A DNA stretch of 64,000 nucleotides from Kribbella catacumbae DSM 19601 (GTDB taxonomy: Bacteria; Actinomycetota; Actinomycetes; Propionibacteriales; Kribbellaceae): assembly GCF_000372465.1 (NCBI RefSeq), contig NZ_AQUZ01000007.1, positions 31,127 to 95,126 of the forward strand, given 5' to 3'. The notes beneath the pieces were generated by a model that searched no databases, was not told where the DNA came from, and saw only the letters and a program-made list of their open reading frames with translations. The position numbers and the translations under genes were made by a program. Shown here one piece after another: positions 41,813-50,112 of this stretch (within the stretch, counting starts at the first letter, position 1; every line of letters starts with the position of its first letter).

Positions 41813-42757
41813 TCAGCAGCTGATCGTGTCCGCGTGACTGGCGCCTGCCGACCGGTACGAGTCGACTCGCGCGGTCGCCGCGGCGGGCGTCAGAACCTCG
41901 TTCTTGGCGTAGTAGACCCAGTCGGCCGCCTGGGCGTAGGTACTGGTGCCGCCGGAGTGGCCGGTCAGGTCGATGAACCACTGGTTGTAGTTGAGCGTCA
42001 TCGGCCGCCGCGGGTAGACCGGGCGACCCGCGCTGTCGGTCGTGTGGTCCGCTGCCAGCGCTCCGTCGATGTAGTACTTCACGTGCCCGTCAGCGACAGT
42101 GGCGACCAGCGTGTGCCAGCCGGCGTGACTCCAGCGGCGCGCCTCACTGATCCGCCAACCGTCGAACGGATCCGCCTGGTAGGTGTTCCAGCTGGTGATG
42201 AAGTTCGTCGGGCCGGTCTCACCCCAGCCGCCGTTCGGCAGGTACTCCGAGATGTCGAGCTCGCTGTACGTCGGCTCCCAGTCGTAGTCGAGCGGCGAGA
42301 TCGTGTAGAAGGTCTGGTTGACCGTGTCGCCGTCGGCACCACTGATCGGGGCATCGCTGAACTTGAACCTGGTCGCGTAGGTCCCTTCGAAGAAGCGCAG
42401 CCGGTTCTGCTGGACCTGGGCATGAGTGGTGCCGCCTGCCGTGCCGTTGGTGGAGGCGCGCAGCTCCAGGGACTTCTGGCCGTCCACCACCGGGAAGCTG
42501 ACGTTGCTCGCGGCCCAGGTGGCGCCGCCGACGCCGGGACCACCTGCATTGGTCCGGACGCTCCAGTCGTGCCCGGTGAAGTTCGGGTCGGTCCGGGAGC
42601 TGTAGTTGAAGTCGTCGAAGAACGCACCACACGCGGCGGGCTTGCGCGGCTTCTCGGGTCCGGGGCGGGCGCTGGCCGTAGTACTGGCGCCGGCGGCGGC
42701 CAGAGCAGCCAGTACTACGGTTGCCGCGGTGATGCGGAGTTTGCGTGATCGAGCCAT
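41813..42757 (-). CDS. secreted glycoside hydrolase family 16 enzyme
   Basis: A 314-aa protein with a signal peptide (ITAATVVLAALAAAGASTTA). The GH16 catalytic motif ELDISE (ExDxxE) lies in YSELDISEYLPNGGWGET at about residues 165-175; neighbouring aromatic residues (FFDDFNYSS, WEPTYSELD) fit the jelly-roll. Such enzymes cleave beta-1,3/1,4-glucans, agar or related polymers by retaining hydrolysis. The start ATG 42757 was chosen at the signal peptide. It is divergent from the GntR gene, and the intergenic region holds two overlapping dre-like operators. Confidence 0.88.
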   Translation of the reverse strand: MARSRKLRITAATVVLAALAAAGASTTASARPGPEKPRKPAACGAFFDDFNYSSRTDPNFTGHDWSVRTNAGGPGVGGATWAASNVSFPVVDGQKSLELRASTNGTAGGTTHAQVQQNRLRFFEGTYATRFKFSDAPISGADGDTVNQTFYTISPLDYDWEPTYSELDISEYLPNGGWGETGPTNFITSWNTYQADPFDGWRISEARRWSHAGWHTLVATVADGHVKYYIDGALAADHTTDSAGRPVYPRRPMTLNYNQWFIDLTGHSGGTSTYAQAADWVYYAKNEVLTPAAATARVDSYRSAGASHADTISC

Positions 42758-42816
42758 GGGTTTCACACACCTTCGTCTCGGGGCGGAGATCTCTTCGTAC
42801 AGAACCCTTCGTAAAA

Positions 42817-42845
42817 CGTGGTCTATCCAAGTGGTCAAGTCAACC
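42817..42845. promoter_or_regulatory. two overlapping HutC/DasR-type operator-like sites
   Basis: CGTGGTCTATCCAAGT (42817-42832) and AGTGGTCAAGTCAACC (42830-42845) each match the 16-bp dre-type consensus A(G/C)TGGTCTAGACCA(G/C)T at 12 positions by my count. They lie between the divergent GH16 and GntR genes, as expected for a GntR/HutC regulator that controls both. Confidence 0.55.
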
Positions 42846-42910
42846 CCTTGGTACGGAGTGAATGCGCTCTCATAGGTCCGACCTCTGGTAAAGATTGCTA
42901 GAGTTGCCTG

Positions 42911-43627
42911 ATGAGGAGGACTGAAGCGCGGGATCGCCTGCTGCGGCTGATCGAGGTCCGCAACCCCGGTGAGGCCCTCCCCTCCGAGCGCAGCCTGAGT
43001 GAATCCCTCGGGGTCTCCCGCCCGACCCTTCGCGCCGCGCTCGACGATCTGGCCCGCGACGGACTGGTGGTCCGCGAGCATGGCCGCGGCACCTTCACGA
43101 GCTCCCGGAAGATCCACCAGGAGCTCGAACCCACCGTGGAAGGCGACTACCAGGTGCCGCCGGCCGAGGGCACGCCCTGGCAGAGCAAGCTGATCAGCTT
43201 CGAGCTCGTGCCCGCCGGCGCCAGACTCGGTCAGCGGCTGGAGATGTCACCGGGCGATCAGCTCGTCTCGGTGGTCCGGCTGCGGCTGGTCGACGGCGCC
43301 CCGATGTGCATCGAACGGATCAGGATCCCGTCCGCCTTCGTTCCCGGCATCACCGGCCGCGACTTCGAGGTCGGCTCGCTCTACGGGTTGCTGCGGTCGA
43401 GGTACCAGGTGGCGGCGAAGGACGCAGTACAGACGACTGAGCCGACCGTGACCGATGCGCAAGAGGCGGCGCTGCTCGGCGTACCGCTGCATTCGCCGGC
43501 GTTGCTGTTCGAGCGGACCACGCGCAACGCGGACCGCGCCGTGATCGAGTACACCCGCTCCATCTACAGGGGCGATCGGTACCGGATCACGACGCGGTTG
43601 ACCTTTCCTGAAACTGATACAGCCTGA
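42911..43627 (+). CDS. GntR/HutC family transcriptional regulator
   Basis: A 238-aa GntR-type regulator. The winged helix PSERSLSESLGVSRPTLRAA then LDDLARDGLVVREHGRGTF is at about residues 20-63, and the C-terminal UTRA domain includes SVVRLRLVDGAPMCIERIRI and LFERTTRNADRAVIEYTRSI, typical of HutC members that bind sugar phosphates, amino acids or similar signals. Its neighbours are GH16 and a CUT1 sugar transporter, so it probably regulates glycan use. It converges on the transporter operon with no gap (43627/43628). Confidence 0.9.
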   Translation: MRRTEARDRLLRLIEVRNPGEALPSERSLSESLGVSRPTLRAALDDLARDGLVVREHGRGTFTSSRKIHQELEPTVEGDYQVPPAEGTPWQSKLISFELVPAGARLGQRLEMSPGDQLVSVVRLRLVDGAPMCIERIRIPSAFVPGITGRDFEVGSLYGLLRSRYQVAAKDAVQTTEPTVTDAQEAALLGVPLHSPALLFERTTRNADRAVIEYTRSIYRGDRYRITTRLTFPETDTA

Positions 43628-44461
43628 CTAGCCTTTGACGGCTCCCGCTGCTACGCCTGTCGTCACTCGTCCCTGCAGGACAAGGAAGATCAGCAGCACG
43701 GGCAGCATGAACAAGGTCGCGGCGGCCATCGTCGCGCCCCAGTCCGTACCGAAGGTGTTGCTGAACGACGAGAGCCAGACCGGCAGCGTGCGCTGGTCCT
43801 GGTTCTTGATGATCAGCAGGTTCGCGAAGGCGAACTCGTTCCACGCGGTGATGAAGCCGAACAGCGAGGTGGACAGCAGGCCGGGCGCGAGCAGCGGGAA
43901 GACGATCCGCCGGAACGCCTGGAACTGGTTGCAGCCGTCGACCTGGGCGGCCTCCTCGAGCTCGACCGGGATGCCGTTCAGGAAGCCGCGCAACGTCACG
44001 ATCGTGAACGGCAGCGTCATCATGAAGTAGATCAGCGTCAGCATCGGCAGCTTGTCCAGCATGTCCGTGTCGCGCGCGATCACGTACATCGGGATCAGCA
44101 GCGCCTCCCACGGCGTCATCTGCGCGATGAACACCATCAGGATGAACGCCTGCCGGCCCTTCCACTTCATCCGGCCGACCGCGTACGCGGCCAGGCAGGC
44201 GACCACCAGCGACATCAGCACGGCGCTGATCGCGACCATCCCGCTGTTGCGCCAGAAGATCCAGAAGCCGTCGGCGTGCACCGCCGTACTGAAATGAGAG
44301 AACGTGACGTGCGTCGGGAAGAACGACGGCGTCTCGGCCTGGATCTCCTTGGTCGGTTTGAACGCGGTCAGCACCATCCAGTAGACGGGGAAGACCGAGA
44401 AGGCGAAGACGCCGAGAGCCAGGACGTTCAGCGTGATCTTGCGGCTGAGGCGGGTCCTCAC
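43628..44461 (-). CDS. carbohydrate ABC transporter permease (MalG type)
   Basis: A 277-aa CUT1 permease with about six transmembrane helices. The EAA motif is PVELEEAAQVDGCNQFQAFR at about residues 182-201. It starts in a 4-bp ATGA overlap with the first permease. No ATPase gene is in the cluster; in actinobacteria, such transporters often share a global MsiK-type ATPase. Confidence 0.92.
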   Translation of the reverse strand: MRTRLSRKITLNVLALGVFAFSVFPVYWMVLTAFKPTKEIQAETPSFFPTHVTFSHFSTAVHADGFWIFWRNSGMVAISAVLMSLVVACLAAYAVGRMKWKGRQAFILMVFIAQMTPWEALLIPMYVIARDTDMLDKLPMLTLIYFMMTLPFTIVTLRGFLNGIPVELEEAAQVDGCNQFQAFRRIVFPLLAPGLLSTSLFGFITAWNEFAFANLLIIKNQDQRTLPVWLSSFSNTFGTDWGATMAAATLFMLPVLLIFLVLQGRVTTGVAAGAVKG

Positions 44462-45429
44462 AGTTCACCCTCCTCCTTGAACATCTGCCGGAAGTAGGCC
44501 AGCAGCACCACGGCCAGGATCAGCACCGTGACCATCGAGATCGCCGCGCCCAGGTCGTACCGGTTCAGCGACTGGGCGATCTGGTACGCGTAGACGGGCA
44601 GCGTCAGCGTCGCGTCGCCCGGACCGCCCTGGCTGATCGCCCAGATCTGGACGAAGCACTTGAATACCCAGATCACCTCCAGGCACAGGATCAGCCCGAA
44701 CATCGGCCGCAGGATCGGGAAGGTGATCAGCGCGAACGTCTTCACCGAGCCGGCGCCGTCGATCTGGGCCGACTCGCTCAGCTCCTTGGGCACCGTCGTC
44801 ATCGCGGCGTACAGGGTCAACGCCGCGAACGGGACGGACTGCCAGACGATCAGCAACACGATGATCGCGAACGTCGAGTTGCCATCCGCGAACCAGGCTT
44901 TGCCGTCGTACTGCTCGAAGCCGAGCGCGACCAGGACCCAGTTGACGACCCCGAGCTGAGACTGGAAGAGCCATTGGAAAACGGTCGTCGCGGCGATCAC
45001 CGGGATCGCCCAGGCGACCACCAGGCCACCCATCACGGCGAACCGCATCCACTTGCCCAGGGCACCGATCAGCAGCGCGACCAGGATGGCGAGCACCATG
45101 ATCAGGCCGACGTTGATCGCGGTGAAGGCGAAGGTCCGCCCGACCACGCTCCAGAACTTGTCGTCGGACAGGATCGCCCGGTAGTTGTCGATCCCGACGA
45201 ACTCGGCGCCACCGCGGATCAGCTGGGCGATGCCGAACTTCTGCACCGAGATCAGCAGGTTGCGGACCAGCGGATAGACCAGCAGGTACGCCGTACCGAT
45301 GACTGTCGGCGCCACCAGCAGGTATGGGAGAACACGCGCCCACAGGGGTCGCCCCCGCCGGGCCGGGACCGGCGTACCGGTTCCGGGGGCGGGGGCTGCT
45401 GTGGTGGTCTCTGCTTCAGCCAGAGCCAT
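44458..45429 (-). CDS. carbohydrate ABC transporter permease (MalF type)
   Basis: A 323-aa CUT1 permease. The N-terminus ARRGRPLWARVLPYLLVAPT leads into the first helix, and the EAA loop is PKELSESAQIDGAGSVKTFA at about residues 214-233. The other hydrophobic segments give about six helices. Its start lies 4 bp downstream of the binding-protein stop, and its stop overlaps the next permease. It forms the second half of the pore. Confidence 0.92.
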   Translation of the reverse strand: MALAEAETTTAAPAPGTGTPVPARRGRPLWARVLPYLLVAPTVIGTAYLLVYPLVRNLLISVQKFGIAQLIRGGAEFVGIDNYRAILSDDKFWSVVGRTFAFTAINVGLIMVLAILVALLIGALGKWMRFAVMGGLVVAWAIPVIAATTVFQWLFQSQLGVVNWVLVALGFEQYDGKAWFADGNSTFAIIVLLIVWQSVPFAALTLYAAMTTVPKELSESAQIDGAGSVKTFALITFPILRPMFGLILCLEVIWVFKCFVQIWAISQGGPGDATLTLPVYAYQIAQSLNRYDLGAAISMVTVLILAVVLLAYFRQMFKEEGEL

Positions 45430-45433
45430 GGCT

Positions 45434-46705
45434 CTACTTGGTGTTCAGGGCCTGGGTGATGATCTCGTCGGCTGACTTCGCCGCGGCGGCCGGGTCACCG
45501 CCGGTCAGCACCTTGGTCTGGTACTCCTTGATCGGGTTCTTCGCCTCGACCGCGGCCCAGTTCGGCGAGTTCGGCGTGGCCTTGCCGTTGGCGGCACCGG
45601 CCGCCATCGCCGCGACGCCCTCGTCCGCGCCGACGGACGAAGCCAGGCTGGTCCGGTTCGGCACGTACTTCATCGTCTTGGCGAGGTCGGTCTGCCACTT
45701 CTCGCCGGCCAGCTCCTTGATGAAGGTGTACGCCGCGTCCTGGCCGTCCGAGGCCACCGGGATGATCAGGTCGGAGCCACCGGTGAAGACGGCACCCGGC
45801 TTGTCGGCGGTCTTGCCGGGGATCGGGAAGAAGCCCAGCTTGTCCTTGAGTGCCGGGTTCGCCTGGGCGATCAGCTCGGCCGCACCCGGTACCGCGATCA
45901 TCTGCGCGACCTTGCCCTGCGCGAAGACGTCGGTCTGGGTCGGCTTGGCCTCGTCAGAGTCCTTCGGACCCTTGCCGAGCGCCTGGATCTGCTGGTAGAA
46001 GTCCATCCCCTTCAGCGCCTCGGGGGTGGACAGCGCGCCCTTCCACTTGTCGCCTTCCTTCACCGCGAGGTCGCCGCCCTCGTCCCAGATGAAGCCGGAC
46101 AGCACGTAGAAGTTCTGGCCGGGCAGGTAGATGCCCTGGTTGCCACCGGTGTTCAGCTTGGCGGTCGAGGCCAGCCACTCCTCGCGCGTCTTCGGCGGGG
46201 TGACGCCGGCAGCGGCGAAGAGGTCCTTGCGGTACACGACGACGCGGTTCGCGGCGTAGTACGGGATGCCGTACTGCTTGCCCTCGTACAGGCCGGGGCC
46301 GGCCAGGCCCTCGATCCAGTCGTCGCCCTTGAGGTCGGCCTTCTTGTCGGTCAGGTCCTTGACGCCACCGCTGGCCGAGTACTGCGCGACCTGGGTGTTG
46401 CCGACCTCGATCACGTCCGGCGCGTCCTTGCTGGCCAGGGCACCGATGATCTTGGTGCCGATCCCGTTCCACTCCTGGATCTGGACGTTGGCCTTGACCT
46501 CGGGGTGGCTGGCGGCGAAGTCCGCCTCGAACCGCTTCAGGAAGTCGTCGGAGACGCTGCCCTTCATCAGCCAGACGTCGATCGTCGTCGGGCCTGATCC
46601 AGCGGCGTCCTTCTTGTCGTCCGAACTGCCACACGCGGCCAGTGCGGAAAGGGACAGTACTGCCGCGACTGCGACTGCAGGTTTGGCAAGGGAACGGAAC
46701 TTCAT
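45434..46705 (-). CDS. sugar ABC transporter substrate-binding lipoprotein
   Basis: A 423-aa family 1 solute-binding protein. The lipobox LSALAACGS gives a lipid-anchored protein, and the mature part has IDVWLMKGSVSDDFLKRFEA, YYAANRVVVYRKDLFAAAG and MIAVPGAAELIA. It is the first gene of a three-gene uptake operon with the two CUT1 permeases. A candidate operator of the GntR type lies about 42 bp upstream of the start. Together with GH16 and GntR it suggests uptake of a beta-glucan- or chitin-derived oligosaccharide; the sugar is inferred only. Confidence 0.92.
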   Translation of the reverse strand: MKFRSLAKPAVAVAAVLSLSALAACGSSDDKKDAAGSGPTTIDVWLMKGSVSDDFLKRFEADFAASHPEVKANVQIQEWNGIGTKIIGALASKDAPDVIEVGNTQVAQYSASGGVKDLTDKKADLKGDDWIEGLAGPGLYEGKQYGIPYYAANRVVVYRKDLFAAAGVTPPKTREEWLASTAKLNTGGNQGIYLPGQNFYVLSGFIWDEGGDLAVKEGDKWKGALSTPEALKGMDFYQQIQALGKGPKDSDEAKPTQTDVFAQGKVAQMIAVPGAAELIAQANPALKDKLGFFPIPGKTADKPGAVFTGGSDLIIPVASDGQDAAYTFIKELAGEKWQTDLAKTMKYVPNRTSLASSVGADEGVAAMAAGAANGKATPNSPNWAAVEAKNPIKEYQTKVLTGGDPAAAAKSADEIITQALNTK

Positions 46706-46746
46706 CGGATCACCTCGGGCGAAGTAGCCGGATCGGCCTCCGGCTG

Positions 46747-46762
46747 ACTGGTATGAACCTGT
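46747..46762. promoter_or_regulatory. dre-like operator upstream of the sugar ABC operon
   Basis: ACTGGTATGAACCTGT matches the HutC/DasR-type consensus A(G/C)TGGTCTAGACCA(G/C)T at 12 of 16 positions. A further ACCAGT half-site is at 46799-46804. The site is in the promoter region of the binding-protein gene, linking it to the GntR regulator and its sites at 42817-42845. Confidence 0.55.
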
Positions 46763-46940
46763 CGTTCAGTGGCGTAGAGAATCGCCCAGGTTCTGCTGAC
46801 CAGTCAATAGTTCAGGAGTATCCGTTACTAAGTCGTGAGAGCGTATCCGCGCGGAAACGTGCAGGAAACCTGGCGTTCAGTAGCGCTCGCCGCATTTGCC
46901 GTTGCAGATGGCGCAATAGACCAATTTCCTGGCTGGTAAG

Positions 46941-47945
46941 TTATTTGCCGGACCACCGCATCACCGCGGAGGCCACGGCCGCGTCCGCCGCCCCGATCCC
47001 GGTGAGGTCGGCAACCGACCGCGTACTGCGCAAGCTGCCGCCATCAACCTGCCGCCCCCACGCAGGCACGCCATCCCGCAGCCCCGTGCCGGCGGCTAGA
47101 TCCCCGTCGCCCCGCAACACGGTTCCTGAGGCGAGGTCGGTGGCGGCCCGCAGTACGGCGCCGGCCGCCAGATCCGCGTCGGGCTGGATCACGCCGGCGC
47201 GGACCGCGTTGCCGAAGTCGCCGTGGTGGAGGCATTGGTCGTGGTCGTCGGTGGCGACAACGGCACCTGCGAACAACTCGACGGGCAGCTCGTGCTTGCC
47301 GGGCATGTCGGTGCCGATCCCGGTGACGTGCACGGCGTTCCGGAAGGCCTCCGCGGGCAGCGGCGCCCGCGCGGCCGTCGTCGTGATGACACACGGCGCG
47401 CCTTCGAGAGCGTCGGGCCGGGCGTCGATCCCTTCCTTGGCGAAGGCTTGGCAGAGCGCCTCGGCCGCTTCCGGGCGTCGACCCCAGACGCGCACCCGGT
47501 TGATCGGGCGCAGTTTGCGCAACCAGGTCACCTGCAGCAGAGCTTGCTCGCCGGTGCCGAGCACGGCCACCTCGTCGATCTCCGGCGGTGTCATCGCGTG
47601 GGTGACCAAGGCACCGGCGGCCGCAGTACGCCAAGCCGTCAGCATGCCTTCATCAGCAAGCACAGCAGCCGGTACACCGGTTGTCGCGTCGACGACGAGG
47701 ATCAGCCCGTTGTTGACCGACGCGAAGGTGGAGGCGACCTTCACGGCGAAGTGGGGTGAGCCGGCGACATGGCCGGCCTTCACGTGGCAGTCGCCTGCGT
47801 GGTCCGGAAACTCGAGCACCATCGGCGGCGGCACCGACGTACGGGCTTCGGCATGGGCGATCAGCGCTTCCTCGACCGCTGCGAAGATCACCTCAGGCGT
47901 CGCGACCGCAGCGATCTCAGCCAATCCGAGCACGGGCAGAGTCAT
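46941..47945 (-). CDS. ornithine cyclodeaminase/mu-crystallin family protein
   Basis: A 334-aa NAD(P)-dependent protein. The N-terminal segment LVVDATTGVPAAVLADEGMLT and the Rossmann motif VAVLGTGEQALLQVTWLRKL (about 125-144) match the OCD/mu-crystallin family, which includes ornithine cyclodeaminase, alanine dehydrogenase and DauB. A C-terminal region has three tandem copies of a 12-residue unit (DLAAGAVLRAAT-like). The start ATG 47945 overlaps the aminotransferase stop, with GGAGAAG ahead. With the DauR-like regulator, it may act on an amino acid or imino acid; the substrate is inferred. Confidence 0.85.
   Translation of the reverse strand: MTLPVLGLAEIAAVATPEVIFAAVEEALIAHAEARTSVPPPMVLEFPDHAGDCHVKAGHVAGSPHFAVKVASTFASVNNGLILVVDATTGVPAAVLADEGMLTAWRTAAAGALVTHAMTPPEIDEVAVLGTGEQALLQVTWLRKLRPINRVRVWGRRPEAAEALCQAFAKEGIDARPDALEGAPCVITTTAARAPLPAEAFRNAVHVTGIGTDMPGKHELPVELFAGAVVATDDHDQCLHHGDFGNAVRAGVIQPDADLAAGAVLRAATDLASGTVLRGDGDLAAGTGLRDGVPAWGRQVDGGSLRSTRSVADLTGIGAADAAVASAVMRWSGK
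47067..47174 (-). repeat. 3 x 36-bp degenerate repeats inside the OCD-family gene
   Basis: Units at 47139-47174, 47103-47138 and 47067-47102 encode DLAAGAVLRAAT, DLASGTVLRGDG and DLAAGTGLRDGV. The second and third differ at several bases, so the expansion is older than the 39-bp duplication elsewhere in this window. Relatives usually carry one such element in this surface segment. Confidence 0.75.
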
Positions 47946-49072
47946 CGGCGCTTCTCCAGCCAGGTTGACCAGTGGTCGAGTGCTTCCTGTGGGCCTTGGC
48001 GGCCGACGCCTACCCGGAACCGGTCGGTCGGCGTCTCGGTCAGCTCCGAGCTGTAGATGCTCGACGGCAGCAGCAGCACGCCGGCCTGCTCGACCAGCTC
48101 CGTGCACATCGCCTCAACGCCGTCCGCACCGAGATAGCGCGGATAGCAGACGCACCCACCTTGCGGCGGGGTGAAGTCGAACAAGTCGGGGAAGCGTCCG
48201 AAGAAGTCCGCGAACAGGGGAAGGTTCGCCGCGACGATCCCGCGGTTGCGCTCCAGCAGCTGATCGCGGGCACGCAATCCGATCAGCGCGAGGATCTCGC
48301 TCGGCGCGGAGTTGCAGATCGACGTGTAGTGCTTGGCACGCTCCAGCTTGTCCAGCAGGGCGCGATCGCGACAAGCGATCCAGCCGATCCGCAGTCCGGG
48401 CAGACCATAGGCCTTCGACATCACGTTCAACGACAGCGCATTCGCGGACAGGTCGGCTGCCTGCGGCAACGACGGGCGGTCGAGTTCGAGCCCGCGATAG
48501 ACCTCGTCGCTGAACAGCGTGATCCCACGCTCGTCACACAAGCTCACCAAACGCTGCCAGGTGACGGGATCCGGCACTGCGCCGGTCGGGTTGTTCGGGA
48601 AGTTGACCGACACCAGCTTGGTGTTCGGCCTGAGCGCGCGTTCCACCGCGTCGACGTCGAGCGACCAGTTGCTCTCGGCAACCAATGCGACGCCGGTGAC
48701 GGCGCAGATCGACAACGGGATCGTCTCGGCCGCCTGGTAGTTCGGCGTCAGCACCACAGCGTGATCACTGGGCTCCAGCAAGGCGTGCATCGCCAGGTAG
48801 ATCGCTTCCTCGGCTCCGGCGAAACACATCACATCCTCCGGCGCGACCACGTCATATGTGCTGGCGATCTCCTCCCGCAACGCGGGCAAGCCCCGGGTCT
48901 CGGTGTAGCCGAGCTCGAGCGTGTCCCACCGCCGCCGTCCGTCCTCGTCGGCGAGCTCCAGCAACTCGGACACCGCGATCGTCTGCGCGTCGGAGGCGGT
49001 GAGGTGATAGCGGGCGCTGAACTCCCAGCGCGAGAAGTAGGTCTCCAGCTTGAAGTCAGGAAGGGTTGGCAT
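47942..49072 (-). CDS. PLP-dependent aminotransferase class I/II
   Basis: A 376-aa fold-type I aminotransferase. The PLP-binding lysine is in SLNVMSKAYGLPGLRIGW at about residue 220; NFPNNPTGAV (about 155-164) and FSDEVYRGLEL (about 186) are the usual substrate/cofactor residues. The N-terminal FSARYHLTASDAQTIAVSEL differs from typical aspartate transferases. It is between the DauR-like regulator (17-bp overlap) and the OCD-family gene, so it may supply or remove a 2-oxo acid in the same amino-acid pathway. Confidence 0.88.
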   Translation of the reverse strand: MPTLPDFKLETYFSRWEFSARYHLTASDAQTIAVSELLELADEDGRRRWDTLELGYTETRGLPALREEIASTYDVVAPEDVMCFAGAEEAIYLAMHALLEPSDHAVVLTPNYQAAETIPLSICAVTGVALVAESNWSLDVDAVERALRPNTKLVSVNFPNNPTGAVPDPVTWQRLVSLCDERGITLFSDEVYRGLELDRPSLPQAADLSANALSLNVMSKAYGLPGLRIGWIACRDRALLDKLERAKHYTSICNSAPSEILALIGLRARDQLLERNRGIVAANLPLFADFFGRFPDLFDFTPPQGGCVCYPRYLGADGVEAMCTELVEQAGVLLLPSSIYSSELTETPTDRFRVGVGRQGPQEALDHWSTWLEKRR

Positions 49073-49679
49073 CGGTCTGCTCCTTACGGGCTTGGGCCAG
49101 CAGTTGGTAGAGGGCGGAGCGAGAGATCTTCAGCGCGCGAGCGACCGCCGGTACGCCGCGGCGCTGGCTGAGCACCCCCGCCTTGTCCAGGTGCGCGAGC
49201 AACTCCAGCCGGTCATCCTTGGTCAGTCGCTCGACAGTCACGCCGCGCCGGCGGATGTAGTCGGCGATGATCTCGTTCAAGGCCTCGGCCCAGTCGTGCT
49301 CGAACAGCACCCGTGGCTGACCGACCACCGGGGCGGCGAAAGCGGCCAGGATCCGGCTCGCCTCTTCGAACGCGGTCCGGTCGACATTGATGCACAGGAC
49401 GACGTCGGGTTTGCCGTGCTCGTCTCGCAGTACCGCGCTGACGCTGGAGAGCCATCGCCCATCGGGCAGCGACTTCGGATACGGGCCGTAGACGTCCACG
49501 CCGGTCGCGGTCTGCTCGGCCAGCTCGCCGAGCAGCGACGGGTCGCCGACCGAGCGCTCGGAGAAGGCGTTCCAGATCCCGATCACCTCGTCCGTCACCG
49601 GGTCGTGCAGCACCACCTCGGCGTGCGGCGTGAGCAGCCGGGCGATCGCGTCACAGATCGGAGCAAGACGATGAACCAT
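49056..49679 (-). CDS. YheO/DauR-like PAS-domain transcriptional regulator
   Basis: A 207-aa regulator. The N-terminal YheO-like PAS domain (about 10-120) includes HAEVVLHDPVTDEVIGIWNA, and the C-terminal DNA-binding helix set has VLSQRRGVPAVARALKISRS and ALYQLLAQA. DauR, of this type, represses D-arginine catabolic genes that include an OCD-family member. The ATG is next to two TGGAC-N5-GTCCA repeats, so it probably represses its own operon. Its signal, perhaps a D- or L-amino acid, is inferred from the family. Confidence 0.88.
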   Translation of the reverse strand: MVHRLAPICDAIARLLTPHAEVVLHDPVTDEVIGIWNAFSERSVGDPSLLGELAEQTATGVDVYGPYPKSLPDGRWLSSVSAVLRDEHGKPDVVLCINVDRTAFEEASRILAAFAAPVVGQPRVLFEHDWAEALNEIIADYIRRRGVTVERLTKDDRLELLAHLDKAGVLSQRRGVPAVARALKISRSALYQLLAQARKEQTDANPS

Positions 49680-49682
49680 GAG

Positions 49683-49715
49683 TGGACACTACGTCCACGA
49701 TGGACAAACTGTCCA
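49683..49715. promoter_or_regulatory. two TGGAC-N5-GTCCA operators upstream of the DauR-like gene
   Basis: TGGAC at 49683-49687 with GTCCA at 49693-49697, and TGGAC at 49701-49705 with GTCCA at 49711-49715, are two perfect 15-bp palindromes 18 bp apart. A third half-site TGGAC is at 49722-49726. They are directly upstream of the minus-strand ATG (49679) and overlap its likely leaderless promoter, strongly suggesting autoregulation. Confidence 0.7.
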
Positions 49716-49726
49716 ATCCATTGGAC

Positions 49727-50112
49727 TACCTCTACCCACCCGAGCGGGGCGGGGTGCGGCTTGCAGCACTACAGCCAGAGTTCGTGATGGCCGTTCTCCC
49801 TGCTCGCCTGACTGCCGGTTGGTGATGGTGCGGTTGGGCTTGGGGAGGCCAGGGGAGGCCGACGTTGTGCACGGGCTAGGCGTCGTACGGCGGGCTGGGC
49901 GCCTGGCCAGTGCTCAAGGTCGGGGCTGTGAGTACGCCGTACGCAGGCTTGCGGCACCGGGTGGGCGGGGAAGCGTGGGCGCGCACCAACTCACAGGCCG
50001 ATCCAGCCACCAGCTAGCGACCGCTGCACCGCGGTCTCAAGGCGTGTCCCGTTAACACTCGGTTGCGGAGGTCCTCGCGCTGAGTAACCTCAGTGGCGAG
50101 AGGGGGACGCCG
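49727..50112. other. non-coding stretch, no gene recognised
   Basis: This 386-bp region between the DauR-like gene and the PASTA lipoprotein gene has short open frames on both strands but none with a convincing start, Shine-Dalgarno or protein-like sequence. GAGGT and ACCTC arms near its right end, around 50070-50095, could form a weak leader hairpin. No other element is evident. Confidence 0.5.

Noticed and set aside
49727..50112. Small open frames between the DauR-like gene and the PASTA lipoprotein
   Set aside because: No ribosome binding site, repetitive low-complexity sequence and no support for either strand.
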